64,000 nucleotides of DNA from Callorhinus ursinus. Its lineage: Eukaryota; Chordata; Mammalia; Carnivora; Otariidae. How positions within the stretch are numbered: position 1 is the first letter of the stretch; each line of letters begins with the position of its first letter. The position numbers were made by a program, and so were the translations under genes. Positions 49,146 to 61,300 of this stretch are shown here, in pieces. Under the pieces are notes generated by a model. The model saw only the letters and a program-made list of their open reading frames with translations. It ran no database searches and was not told the DNA's origin. Where the stretch lies: contig NW_020312775.1 in NCBI RefSeq assembly GCF_003265705.1, forward strand, positions 1,378,067 through 1,442,066. The letters are read 5' to 3'.

Positions 49146-50293
49146 TTGTTAAAAGTATTTAATTAAAATAGAAGTCAAAGCAATATGCCATGGAAGGATG
49201 GAGGCAATGATTAATTCTGATTCAGTAGAGCAGGGAAAATGGCACAAAACACATGGAATTGCAGTAAATTGTTCATTTATTAGCACTGTTTACTCAGTGC
49301 CCTAATGTGGTAGGCACTGTTATAGGGGCTGGACATATATTTAGACAAGACAAACACAGTCCCTGACATTATAAAACTCTGAGTCTAGCTGGGGAGACAG
49401 ACGTTAAACTAAAAGGAAAAAGATCTTGTAAATAAAGAAAAAAATATAAATTATGAAACATGCTAAGAAATAAAAGTTCAGGGTGCTATGAAATCACCTA
49501 ATTTCAATTGGAGGTGTCAGGGAAGTCCATGCTGAGATGTGTCTTAAGCTCAGACTTGAAAAATGAGTAGAAGTTAGCTGATAAAGAGTGAGGAAAAGAT
49601 TATTCTAGGCAGAAGGAACAGCACATGCAAATACCCTGGAGCAGAAGAGATCTTGTATTTGAAGAGTAAAAGGAAAATCAGTGTGGTTGTAAAACAGTGA
49701 AGGAAGAGGAAAGTTGTCTAAGACAAGGCTGAGGAGATAGACAAGGACCATACCATACAAGATTGTGTCTATTAGGACTGTTTTCGGCTGCATGTAAAAG
49801 AAAACAAGATATGGTGGCTTAACAAAATAAGAGGTTTATTTTTCTGACATGACAGCCTCAGTATCAACAGTCCAGGGCTTGTGCAAGTTCTAGGACCCAA
49901 GCTTCCATATTTTTATTCTGTGATCCTTTGAGCATGACTTCCATTTTCATGCTTCCAAGATGACTGTTTCACACCCAGCCAGGAAAAGGGAGACAATGCA
50001 AAAGGACAAAAGACATGTGACAGCTGAATCTGTCTCTTTCCATCAGGAAAATAGGAGTTTCTCTGGAAGCCCTATCTTGTAGATTTCTGCTTATCTTATT
50101 GGCTAGAACTGGGTTGGATGGCCAATTCTAGCTATAGTGGAGTCTGGGGGGGGTGTTTATTTTCAACTCAGCCTATTACTACCCCTAACAAAATGCTGGT
50201 TTTGTTATAGAATGAGGCGACATATTGGACAGGCAATTCATAGTTTCTGCCACAAGGGCCATAGTAAGGGTTTGAAGTTTATTCTAAGAGCAG

Positions 50294-50398
50294 TGGGGTG
50301 CACGTACCCCTTTGGATCCCTACATTTGTATCTTTGGGGTAAATACCCAGTAGTGCAATTGCTGGATCGTATGGTAGCTCTATTTTCAACTTTTTGAG
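50294..50398 (-). mobile_element. Internal L1 ORF2 scrap without poly(A)
   Basis: About 105 bp nearly identical to 57979-58083 of the young L1, with no 3' UTR or A-tail. It is flanked by GAGCA at 50288-50292 and 50396-50400. Confidence 0.9.
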
Positions 50399-50510
50399 CA
50401 ATGGGAATTCATTGAAGTATTTTAAGCAAGGGAGATGCACAATTCCTTTTTCATTTATTAGCATCTCTCTGACTGCTATGAGAAGAATGAATTGTAAGGA
50501 AGCAAGAACT

Positions 50511-50723
50511 TGATTTTATTTTTTAATTTTTTAAAGATTTTATTTATTTATTTGAAAGAGAGAGTGAGCAAGAGAGAGAACACAAGTGGGGAGGGGCAGA
50601 GGGAGAGGGAGAAACAGACTCCCCGCTGAGCAGGGAGCCCAACATGGGGATTGATCCCAGGATTCCAGGATCATGACCTGAGCTGAAGGCAGACTCTTAA
50701 CCAACTGAGCCACCCAGGGCCCC
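50511..50723 (-). mobile_element. CAN-SINE
   Basis: Antisense SINE ending in 'GAGCCACCCAGGGCCCC'. Flanks GGAAGCAAGAAC and GGAAGCAAGAAT suggest the target-site duplication. Confidence 0.92.
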
Positions 50724-51096
50724 TGGAAGCAAGAATTTTAAAATGTTTATCAGTCAGGAGATGATATTGGTCTGGACTAAGGAAGTGATAATAATGATGG
50801 TAGATAGATTTGGGATATATTTTAGAGGTAGCACATGTATGGTGATAGATTGGACATACAAGGTGAGAAAAAAAGGAGGAATAAAAAATGATTCATGTAT
50901 TTTTGGTTTGTGCATTTGGGTGGAGTGTGGTGCAACTCACTGGGGTCAAGAAACATGGAGGAGGACCAGTTTGGGATAATGAGTATGGTTTTGGACATGT
51001 TGAATTTGAGGTGTGTATGAAGCATACAAAAGATGTATGGTTGGCAGTTGGGCATATGTGTTTGGAGCTCCGAAGACAGTCCCTGGAGTGGAAATA

Positions 51097-51561
51097 TACA
51101 GGCGCACTTCATTTTTGTGCTTTGCTTTCCTGAGCTTCACAGATAATGCATGTTTTACAAATTGAAGTTTTGTGGCAACCCTGCATTGACCAAGTTTGTT
51201 GGGGCCATTGTTTTCCAATAGCATTTGTTTACTTTGTGTCTCTGTGTCACATTTTGCTAATACTCATAATATTTCAAACTTTTCAATATTATATTTCTTA
51301 TGGTGATCTGTGATCAGTGATTATGATTCACAAAAGCTCAGATGATGGTTAACATTTTTTAGCAATAAAGTATTTTTTAATTAAGTTATGTACATTTAGA
51401 CATAATGCTATTGCACACTTAATAAACTATAGCATAGTGTATACATAACTTTTATATGTCCTGGGAAACCAAAAATTACATTTCATTCACTTTATTGTGA
51501 CTTTTGTTTTATTGCTGTGATCTGGAACTGAACCCACAATATCTCTGAGGTATGACTATAG
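51097..51561 (+). mobile_element. Tigger-type (mariner/Pogo) deletion derivative
   Basis: The ends 'ACAGGCGCACTTCATTTTTG' and 'AATATCTCTGAGGTATGACTATAG' are Tigger1-like terminal inverted repeats. The interior joins the 5' part ('GAAGTTTTGTGGCAACCCTGC', 'GGTGATCTGTGATCAGTGAT') directly to the 3' part ('GCTCAGATGATGGTTAACATTTTTTAGCAATAAAG'). The transposase gene is absent. Confidence 0.85.
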
Positions 51562-51700
51562 ATTTGCGAGCCATTTGCCTGTGGATGGTATTCAAAGCTA
51601 TGGGGGTTGATGACATAGTATAGCGAAAGAGTGCAGAATAGAAAGAGAAAAAGGCTCAAGACTAAGCCCCAGGGAATTTTCAGTTATTTATTTAAAAATG
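51562..51700 (-). repeat. Continuation of the antisense L2-like element
   Basis: 'GTGGATGGTATTCAAAGC' and 'AAGACTAAGCCCCAGGGAA' resume the L2-like text broken off at 51096, so the Tigger derivative inserted into it. Confidence 0.5.
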
Positions 51701-51829
51701 TACTTTTAGAATGGTTTTTACATTTTTATAAAAAAGATACTTGCTCATAAAATATGCAAGCAATATAGAAAAGCACAAGAAAGGGGAAAAAAATCCTTCC
51801 AAATCTGCAGCAACCAAGAATAACCATTA

Positions 51830-51990
51830 CTGAGCCTCAGTTTCTTTATCTGAATAAAGGAGTACAAAAATAGTACTTATTTATAAGATTGCTGTGATAA
51901 TTTAATGAGAGAACCCATTTAAAATGCTTATTCTGTTACTTGGAAGATAGTAAACACTTCATAAGCATTAGCTGCTAAGATTAATGAATG
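51830..51990 (+). repeat. MIR fragment
   Basis: 'GAGCCTCAGTTTCTTTATCTG...GATTGCTGTGATAATTTAATGAG' is the 3' half of a sense MIR. Confidence 0.75.
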
Positions 51991-52299
51991 TTATTCTGGG
52001 CATCCATTTTATTATATAGGATTAATAAATGAATAGAAAAAATTAAATAGAAGTAATATAATGCTATTTTAAAAAGTATGAAATTTTAAAAATTGCTTGA
52101 ATTGAACAAAAGAAAAATAAATTGAAGTGAAAGGGATTGATATACTTCAGATAAATGTTTCTTCCCTCTCAAAAAATTGAAGTGTCTGAAAGATTATTTT
52201 AAAGTTAATATCAAAGATTTGAAAAATATAAAGAGGTTGTAGTCATTATATTTTTATTTCCATTTCAATTTTTGATAGTGTTGACTATTCCCTGGGTGG

Positions 52300-52535
52300 T
52301 TGGTTAAGAGCATGGGTTCTAGAAATAGTCTGCTTAGGTTCAAATCAGTTCTGCAACTTAACTAGCTATAAGGTGGACAAATTATTTAATCCCTATGTGC
52401 CTCAGTTTTCTTATTTCTAGAATGGGAATTAAAAAGTGCCTATTTCATTGAGTTGTGAGTAGTAAGAGTTAATACATATAAAATACTTGGTATAGTGACT
52501 GGTACATAATAAACCATTATTATAAATATGAGGAC
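52300..52535 (+). repeat. MIR
   Basis: Near full-length sense MIR: 'TTAAGAGCATGGGTTCTAGAAATAG', 'CTATGTGCCTCAGTTTTC', 'GACTGGTACATAATAAACC'. Confidence 0.85.
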
Positions 52536-52539
52536 GAGC

Positions 52540-52997
52540 TATCATTATGAAATGTAACAAAATGAGACCCTTTGCATTTCTCCTCCCATCTCTTAATTTT
52601 TGTTAGTTATTTTATTAGTTTTACTTTCTGCTCCCCCCCAAATTCTTTAAGTTATTTGGTCTTGGTTCTGTGTTTAAATGAATTCAATGCTTACCTTTAG
52701 TCCTCTTATCACAGCTTCTTTATGCCTGAGTTATTTGTTTTGATATATCTCTTGGTTGTCTCTATTTTCTCATTTACTAGTTTTTTTAAAAAGGAGCACT
52801 CATAAATGTTGCATTTCTTGAACTTTTGCATGCTTGAGAATATGTTTGTTGAAGGGATAGCATATAAAATTTTTGGGTCACACTTTGGTTCTCTCAAGAG
52901 TTTGATATTTGCTCCACTGCCTTTTGGCATTGTGGGTTACATTGGTCCTTTATTTATTCTTTGGCTGGCCAGATTTCACTGTAGAAATACTAGCATT
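52540..52997. other. Intergenic, nothing firm recognised
   Basis: AT-rich text, probably an old repeat, but I cannot assign a family. Confidence 0.35.
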
Positions 52998-53011
52998 AGA
53001 AGTCAGATGAT

Positions 53012-53212
53012 GGGGCACCTGGGTGTCTCAGTCAGTTAAGTGTCTGACTCTTGGTTTCTGCTCAGATCATGATCTTGCCATCGAGGGATTGAGCCCCATG
53101 TCCAGTTCTGTGCTCAGCCCGGAACACAGAGTCTGCTTTGGATTCTCTCTCCCTCTTACTCTCCCTCCCAGCTCTCTCTCTCTCAAATAAAAAAATAAAA
53201 TCTTAAAAAAAA
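53012..53212 (+). mobile_element. CAN-SINE with perfect 14-bp TSD
   Basis: Sense SINE of the older subtype flanked by AGAAGTCAGATGAT at 52998-53011 and 53213-53226. The tail is AAATAAAAAAATAAAATCTTAAA. Confidence 0.95.
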
Positions 53213-53226
53213 AGAAGTCAGATGAT

Positions 53227-54412
53227 AGAGGAGGAGGAGCTGGCAAATGAGACCAAAGTAGGGTGGCCAAGATAATAGAAGGAAAATACCGAGGTGTGAC
53301 AAAAACCAAGAAAAGAGTCTTTGACAAAGAAGGTAGTGTTGAACTCTATCAAAAGCCTCTGCAAGGTTGAAAGACTGAAAAATAGGACTTTTTTTTTCAT
53401 GGGGGGAATGTGAAAGAGCATTGTGGACTGCAAGAATAACATGAGCAAAATTATATAGGTGTATAAGTATGTGTTTGGGGTATGGTAGTACTGAGTAATC
53501 CATTGTGGGTAGAATATTGATTGTATGGGAGAAATGAAGTTATAACAGATCAAGTTACCCAGATCTTTTTTTCTTTTAGATTGCCTTCTTTTTCCTTCTA
53601 CCTCTCCACATAGCTCTTCATCTGGACAAAAGAAAAATGCCCGAGTTACGTTTCTTTTGCTCCATCCTTTAATGTCTGCCACATTTCTCTATTTTTTCTT
53701 TAGAATAAAAGGAATTGGATTTTCAGTAATGTTTTGTTCATAAATCAATTAATAAATTCAATAGATCTTGAATATCAATTGGGATTACTGCAGTACATGA
53801 AAGTGTAGTGAGGAAGGTGTAAACCAATAATTATAGGCCAGTGTGTGGTGTTATCTTAAAACAGTATAGCATGCTTGGGAACATAGAGGAGGGCACCTAA
53901 CTCAGCTTTGCAAGGTTATAGGGAGAGGAAGGGGTACTCAGGGCAGGCTTCTAGGAGAAAGTGATGAAGAAATTGAGACTTGCAAGATGAACAGCCAGGT
54001 AAAAGTGTCAGTGTAGACAGCGTTCCAGGCAGTGGAAAATCATGGCCAAAATCTTGAAAATGTGAAAAAGAATGAAATTTTTGAGCAACTGAAAGAATTT
54101 TAGTGTGGAAGGAGTATTTAATTTTTTTTCTATTATAGAAGAAGTACATCCTCACTGGCAAATAATCTATCCAAAGTAGGAAGTAAAAAAAATCAAAGTC
54201 CTCTCCCCACAAGTTCTCAGAAAGAACCACTGGTAAGTTTAATGAGTATTATTCCATAGCCTTTGCTATTCAAGTGAAAATACATGTTCACATATATATT
54301 TGTGTGTATGTATATGATATTAGTTTTAAAATATATATATATATGTAATCTTACAAAAAAGTTTATATGTTTGTCAGCTACTTGATCTTGCCACTTAGAA
54401 ATATATCATAGA
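53227..54412. other. Mostly unrecognised flank, partly L2-like
   Basis: 53227-53440 continues L2-like antisense text ('GTGTTGAACTCTATCAAAAGCC'). The remainder holds no recognisable gene. A short (TA)n lies at about 54330-54343. Confidence 0.4.
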
Positions 54413-55546
54413 CAAAGGGGAAGATGGCAATGGAGTAGGAGGACCCTAGGCTCACCTTGTCCCATGAATACAACTATATAACTATCAAATCATCCTAAAT
54501 ACCCCAGAAATTGACCTGAAGGCTAGCAGAACAAACTCCACAGCTAACGGTAGACAAGAGGTCGGTCACAATGAAGAAGGTAGTAGGTGCAGAGATAAGG
54601 TTTGAGAGAGAAATGGATCATGGCACTATAGTGGGGAAGGAGCTGAGGTTGCAGAGAAGGGCAAGAGATAGACTAGCAGACAGGGGAGTGCACAAGGAAA
54701 ACTAATCCCCATAGCAATTGGCTTGGAAATTGAGAGGGGTCAAATTTTGTGAATTCTTGCAACCAGTGGGGCTTAACGCCTGGGTTTAAAGGTCAGCAGG
54801 CTTGGCTTCAGGAGAGCACAGAGACATTGGGTCTGCTCTTGGAAAGAAGGCAAGGGAAACAGCCCGTGGTTATAAAGTGTGGAAACAGCAATCTGAAGAA
54901 TGCCTAAGGCACAGAAGTTATTTGCTTATCTCAGAGCAAGTCCCAGAGAGGCAGCATTCACAGAACGACCCCTACAGGAAAAAAACTGCTGGCAGTCATC
55001 ATTTCCCTCCCCTACTCCTCAGCATAAATACAGGACCCCCTGTGGGAACAAGCATAGCACTTGCGTGTGCTAACTTGCTGACACCAAGCCCGGTCCCACC
55101 TGCTCCAGTGGAACAGCCCTTCCCAGTCACATTTGCCTTAGTCCCAGCAAGGTGGGCCCCTTCCACCAGAAGACTGGCCAAAACCCCTGCCCACACCCTG
55201 TCTCCTAACCCAGAAGTTTTGCAGAGCCTCGGATCTGGTAGCAGTGGCAACAGGTTTCAATTCACAAGCAGACCAGAGCACACCTAGTTAAAGCTTGCCA
55301 CAATCAGGCCAGGGACCCACACACAACAGGCAAAGAGAGCCTCTGCAAATGAGTAGCCTAGAGGATAAAGCAGCCAGGACACAACAGCAGGGCCCATGCA
55401 GCACACATTGGAGACATTCCTGGAGTACCAGGCCCTGGGAAACAGGGAATATAATATTATAGGGCACTATAGGACCTCTTCTTCCTAAGGTCATTGCCCT
55501 CAAGAACAGAAGTAGCTGACTTTCCTAACACAGAGACTTAGACAAA

Positions 55547-56600
55547 ATGAGAAGACAGAGGAATTTGTCACAAATGAAAGAACAGGACAAGGCCACAGCC
55601 AGAGATCTAAGTGAAACAGATATAAGTAATATGCCCTATAAAGAACTTGAAGTAATTATCATAACGATACTCATGGGACTTGAGAAAAGAGTTGAAGTCA
55701 TGAGTGAGACCCTTAACAGAGAGAGAAGGAATAATACAGCAGAAATAAAAGGCTCAATAAAAGAAATGAGAAACATGCTTGATAGAATGAACAGCAGGCT
55801 GAAAGAAACAGAGGAATGAATTAATCACTTAGAAGACAGAATAATGGAAAGTAATCAAGCTGAAAAAGAGAGAAAAAATTATGTAAAATGAGAATAGACT
55901 TAAGGAATACAATGACACCATCATCAAATGTAATAACATTCACATAGGAGTCCCAGAAGAAGAGAGAGAGTAAGTAATAATAGCTGGAAACTTCCCTAAT
56001 CTGGAGAAGGAAACAGATATCCAGATCCAGGATGCATAGAGAACTTCCAACAAGATCAACAAAAGCAGATCCACACCAAGACATATTATAATTAAAATGG
56101 CAAAATATACTGATAAAGAAAAAAAAGTTTAAAAGCATCAGGACAAAACAGTTACATACAGGAGATTTTTCGGCAGAAACTTTCCAAGCCAGAATGGAGT
56201 GGCTTGATATTCAAAGTGCTGAATGGGAAAAATCTGCAGCCAAAATACTCCATCCAGCAAGGCTATAATTCAGAATAGAAGGAGAGATAGAGTTTCCCAG
56301 ACAAAGAAAGGTAAAAGAAGTTCATTACCATTGAACTAGTCTTGCAAGAAATGTTAGAGGGGATTCTTTGAGTGGAAAGGAAAAACCATAAGTAAGAATA
56401 GGAAAGTAGGAAGCACAAAAGCAATAAAAATAAGTAAATCTGTAAAAATCAGTCAAGAGACTCACAAAATAAAAAAAAAGTAAAGTGTGACACCATATAC
56501 TTAAAACATTGGGGAGGAGAGGAATAACAAATGGTTTCAAACTTAAATGACCATCAACTTAATATAGACTGTGATATACAGAAGATGTTATATACAAACC
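55547..56600 (+). pseudogene. Broken L1 ORF1
   Basis: An open frame at 55547-55819 encodes 90 residues of coiled-coil character (heptad-like KELEVII...LEKRVEVMSETL). Later phrases such as 'CAAGATCAACAAAAGCAGATCCACACCAAGACATATTATAATTAAAATGGC' are recognisable L1 ORF1 but carry frameshifts and stops. The nucleic-acid chaperone is not functional. Confidence 0.8.
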
Positions 56601-56759
56601 TAATGGTAACCACAAATTAAAACCACTAATAAATATGCAAAGAATAAAGAGAAAGAAATCCAAATATATCACTAAAGAAAGCCAGCAAAACATGAAAAAG
56701 AGAAGGACAAGAAAGGACCAGAGAAAATCTTTAGACACAACCAAAAAACAGGTAATAAA

Positions 56760-57280
56760 ATGGCAATAAATATATATCTATCAACGATTACTTTGAATGT
56801 AAATGGACTAAATGCTCAAATCAAAAGACATAGGGTGAGAATGGATAAAAAATCAAGACCCATCTATATGCTGCCTACAAGTGACTCATTTTAGATCTAA
56901 AGACACCTGCAGATTGAAAGTGAGGGGATGGAGAAACATCTGTCACACAAATGGATGTCAAAAGAAAGCTGGAGTAGCAATACTTACATCAGACAAACTA
57001 GACTTTAAGACAAAGACAGTAACAACAGCCAAAGAGGGCACTGTATAATCATAAAGGGGACAATTGAACAAGAAGATATAGCAATTGCAAATATTTATGC
57101 ACCCAACAAAGGAGCACCCAAATACATTAAAAATGGTAATAACAAAATAAAGGAACTAATTGATAATAATATAATAATATTAGGGGACTTTAACACCCTA
57201 TTTATACCAATGGACAGATCATCTAAACAGAAAATCAACAAGGAAACAATGGCTTTGAATGACACACTGAACCAGATGGC
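56760..57280 (+). pseudogene. Broken start of L1 ORF2 (endonuclease)
   Basis: It begins [25 protein letters not shown], the apurinic-endonuclease-like N-terminus, then hits stops after about 45 codons. It is truncated at 57280 by the antisense L1. Confidence 0.85.
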
Positions 57281-57743
57281 TTTTTTTAAAATAATTTTTT
57301 TATTGTTATGTTAATCGTGATACATTACATCATTAGTTTTTGATGTAGTGTTCCATGATTCATTGTTTGTGCATAACACCCAGTGCTCCACGCAGAATGT
57401 GCCCTCTTTAATACCCATCACCAGGCTAACCCATCCCCCCACCCCCTCCCCTCTAGAACCCTCAGTTTGTTTTTCAGAGTCCATCATCTCTCATGGTTCG
57501 TCTCCCCCTCCAACTTACTCCCCTTCATTCTTCCCCTCCTGCTATCTTCTTCTTCTTTTTTTTCTTAACATATATTGCATTATTTGTTTCAGAAGTACAG
57601 ATCCGTGATTCATCAGTCTTGTACAATTCACAGTGCTCACCATAGTACATAACCTCCCCAATGTCTATCACCCAGCCAACCAATCCCTCCCACCCCCCAC
57701 AACTCCAGCAACCCTCAGTTTGTTTCCTGAGATTAAGAATTCC

Positions 57744-58337
57744 TCATATCAGTGAGGTCATATGGTACATGTCTTTCTCTGATTGACTTATTTCACTAAG
57801 CATAACACCCTCCAGTTCCATCCATGTCGTTGCAAATGGCAAGATCTCATTCCTTTTGATGGCTGCATAATATTCCATTGTGTATATATACCACACCTTC
57901 TTTATCCATTCATCTGTCGATGGACATCTTGGCTCTTCCCACAGTTTGGCTATTGTGGACATTGCTGCTATAAACATTGGGGTGCACGTACCCCTTCGGA
58001 TCCCTACATTTGTATCTTTGTGGTAAATACCCAGTAGTGCAATTGCTGGATCAAATGGTAGCTCTATTTTCAACTGTTTGAGGAACATCCATACTGTTTT
58101 CCAGAGTGGTTGCACCAGCTTGCATTCCCACAAACAGTGTAGGAGGGTTCCCCTTTCTCCACATCCCCGCCAACATCTGTCGTTCCCTGACTTGTTAATT
58201 TTAGCCATTCTGACGGGTGTGAGGTGGTATCTCATTGAGGTTTTGATTTGGATTTCCCTGATGCCGAGCGATGTTGAGAGCTTCTTCATGTGCCTGTTGG
58301 CCATTTGGATGTCTTCTTTGGAAAAATGTCTGTTCAT
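57744..58337 (-). pseudogene. L1 ORF2 C-terminal part, shifted frame
   Basis: A 197-codon frame continuing ORF2 in another register. It contains the Cys/His-rich C-terminal motif ([18 protein letters not shown]) and the conserved [18 protein letters not shown] segment. A single-base change near an A-run at about 58370-58376 separates it from the main frame. Confidence 0.88.
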
Positions 58338-61300
58338 GTCTTCTGCCCATTTCTTGATTGGATTATTTGTTTTTGGGTGTTGAGTTGGATAAGTTCTTTA
58401 TAGATTTTGGATACTAGCCCTTTATCTGATATGTCATTTGCAAATATTTTCTCCCATTCTGTCGGTTGTCTTTTGGTTTTGTGGACTGTTTCTTTTGCTC
58501 TGCAAAAGCTTTTTATCTTGATGAAAGGCCAATAGTTCATTTTTGCCCTGGCTTCCCTTGCCTTTGGTGATGTTTCTAGGAAGAAGTTGCTGTGGCTGAG
58601 GTGGAAGAGGTTGCTGCCTGTGTTCTCCCTTAGGATGTTGATGGACTCCTGTCTCACGTTTAGGTCTTTCAACCATTTGGAGTCTATTTTTGTGTGTGGT
58701 GTAAGGAAATGGTCCAGTTTCATTCTTCTGCATGTGGCTGTCCAATTTCCCCAACACCATTTGTTGAAGAGACTGTCTTTTTTCCATTGGACATTCTTTC
58801 CTGCTTTGTCAAAGATGAGTTGACCATAGAGTTGAGGGTCCATTTCTGGGCTCTCGATTCTGTTCCATTGATCGATGTGTCTGTTTTTGTGCCAGTACCA
58901 TACTCTCTTGATGATGACAGCTTTGTAATAGAGCTGGAAGTCCGGAATTGTGATGCCGCCAGCTTTGCTTTTCTTTTTCAGTATTCCTCTGGCTATTCTG
59001 GGACTCTTCTGGTTCCATACAAATTTTAGGATTATTTGTTCCATTTCTTTGAAGAAAGTGGATGGTATTTTGATGGGGATTGCATTGAATGTGTAGATTG
59101 CTTTAGGTAGCACTGACATCTTCACAATGTTTGTTCTTCCAATCCATGAGCATGGAAAGTTTTTCCATTTCTTTGTGTCTTCTCCAATTTCTTTCATGAG
59201 TATTTTATAGTTTTCTGAGTACAGATCCTTGGCCTCTTTGGTCAAATTTATTCCTAGGTATCTTATGGTTTTGGGTGCAGTTGTGAATGGGATCGACTCC
59301 TGGATTTGTCTCTCTTCTGTCTTGTTGTTGGTGTATAGGAATGCCACTGATTTCTGTGCATTGATTTTATAGCCTGCTACTTGACTGAATTCCTGTATGA
59401 GTTCTAGCAGTTTTGGGATGGAGTCTTTTGGGTTTTCCACATACAGTATCATAACTCCTGCAAAGAGTGAGAGTTTGACTTCCTCTTTGCCGATTTGGAT
59501 GCCTTTGATTTCTCTTTGTTGTCTGATTGCTATGGCTAGGACTTCTAATACTATGTTGAATAGCAGTGGTGAGAGTGGACATCCCTGCCGCGTTCCTGAC
59601 CTTAGGGGAAAAGCTCTCAGCTTTTCCCCATTGAGAATGATATTCGCTGTAGGTTTTTCATAGATGGCTTTTATGATATTGAAGTATGTACCCTCTATCC
59701 CTATACTCTGAAGAGTTTTGATCAAGAAAGGATGCTGTACTTTGTCATATGCTTTTTCTGCATCTATTGAGAGGATCATATGTTTCTTGTTCTTTCTTTT
59801 GTTAATGTATTGTATCACGTTGATTGATTTGCGGATGTTGAACCAGCCTTGCAGCCCAGGGATAAATCCCACTTGGTCGTGGTGAATAATCCTTTTAATG
59901 GACTGTTGGATCCTATTGGCTAGTAGTTTGGTGAGAATCTTCGCATCCATGTTCATCAAGGATATTGGTCTGTAAATCTCCTTTTGGATGGGGTCTTTGT
60001 CTGGTTTTGAGATCAAGGTAATGGTGGCCTCATAAAGTGAGTTTGGAAGTTTTCGTTCCATTTCTATTTTTTGGAACAGTTTCAGGAGAATAGGTATTAA
60101 TTCTTCTTGAAATGTCTGATAGAATTCCCCTGGGAAGCCATCTGGCCCTGGGCTTTTGTGTCTTGGGAGATTTTTGATGACTGCTTCAATTTCCTTAGTG
60201 GTTATAGGTCTGTTCAGGTTTTCTATTTCTTCCTGGTTCAATTTTGGTAGTTGATACATCTCTAGGAATGCACCCATTTCTTCCAGGTTATCTAATTTGC
60301 TGGCATAGAGTTGCTCATAATATGTTCTTATAATTGTTTGTATTTCTTGGGTGTTGGTTGTGATCTCTCCTCTTTCATTCACGATTTTGTTGATTTGGGT
60401 CATTTCTCTTTTCTTTTTGATCAGTCTGGCCAGGGGTTTATCAATCTTGTTAATTCTTTCAAAGAACCAGCTCCTACTTTCGTTGATCTGTTCTACTGTT
60501 CTTTTGGTTTCTAGTTCATTGATATCTGCTCTGATCTTTATTATTTCTCTTCTTCTGCTGGGTTTAGGCTTTATTTGTTGTTCTTTCTCCAGCTCCTTTA
60601 GGTGTAGGGTTAGGTTGTGTATTTGAGACCTTTCTTGTTTCTTGAGAAAGGCTTGTATTGCTATATACCTTCCTCTCAGGACTGCCTTTGCTGTATCCCA
60701 AAGATTTTGAACAGTTGTGTTTTCATTTTCATTGGTTTCCATGAATTTTTTAAATTCTTCTTTAATTTCCTGGTTGACCCATTCATTCTTTACTAGGATG
60801 CTCTTTAGCCTCCATGTATTTGAGTTCTTTCTGATTTTCCTCTTGTGATTGAGTTCTAGTTTCAAAGCATTGTGGTCTGAAAATATGCAGGGAATGATCC
60901 CAATCTTTTGGTACCGGTTGAGACCTGATTTGTGACCTAGGATGTGATCAATTCTGGAGAATGTTCCATGGGCACTAGAGAAGAATGTGTATTCTGTTGC
61001 TTTGGGATGGAATGTTCTGAATATGTCTGTAAAGTCCATTTGGTCCCGTGTTTCATTTAAAGTCTTTATTTCCTTGTTGATCTTTTGCTTAGATGATCTG
61101 TCCATTTCAGTTAGGGGGGTGTTAATGTCCCCCACTATTATTGTATTGTTGTCAATGTCTTTCTTCGCTTTTCTTATTAATTGCCTTATATAATTGGCTG
61201 CTCCCACGTTAGGGGCATAGATATTTACTATTGTTAGATCTTCTTGTTGGATAGACCCTTTAAGTAGGATATAGTGTCCTTCTTCATCTCTTATTACAGT

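Larger units (their letters stand above)
49265..51096 (-). repeat. L2-like element in antisense, fragmented
   Basis: 'GCAGAAGGAACAGCACATGCAAATACCC', 'CATACAAGATTGTGTC', 'GGGATATATTTTAGAGGTAG' and 'GGTTTTGGACATGTTGAATTTGAGG' appear in the order expected of antisense L2. Insertions break it: an unnamed old repeat at about 49795-50110, an L1 scrap at 50294, and a CAN-SINE at 50511. Confidence 0.5.
54413..57280 (+). mobile_element. Older carnivore L1, + strand, 5' part, interrupted
   Basis: The start 'GGGGAAGATGGCAATGGAGTAGGAGGACCCTAGGCTC' is an L1 5' end. The 5' UTR runs to about 55540, a broken ORF1 follows (55547 on) and the ORF2 start lies at 56760. The element stops at 57280 in the endonuclease region, where another L1 is inserted head-on. 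Its remaining part must lie beyond the right edge. Confidence 0.9.

Noticed and set aside
53183..53682. Overlapping 106- and 154-codon frames on -
   Set aside because: They cross the CAN-SINE tail and L2-like text; hydrophobic T-rich artefacts.
54802..55287. A 161-codon frame on +
   Set aside because: It lies wholly in the 5' UTR of the older L1; low-complexity Ser/Pro-rich text without a known L1 protein.
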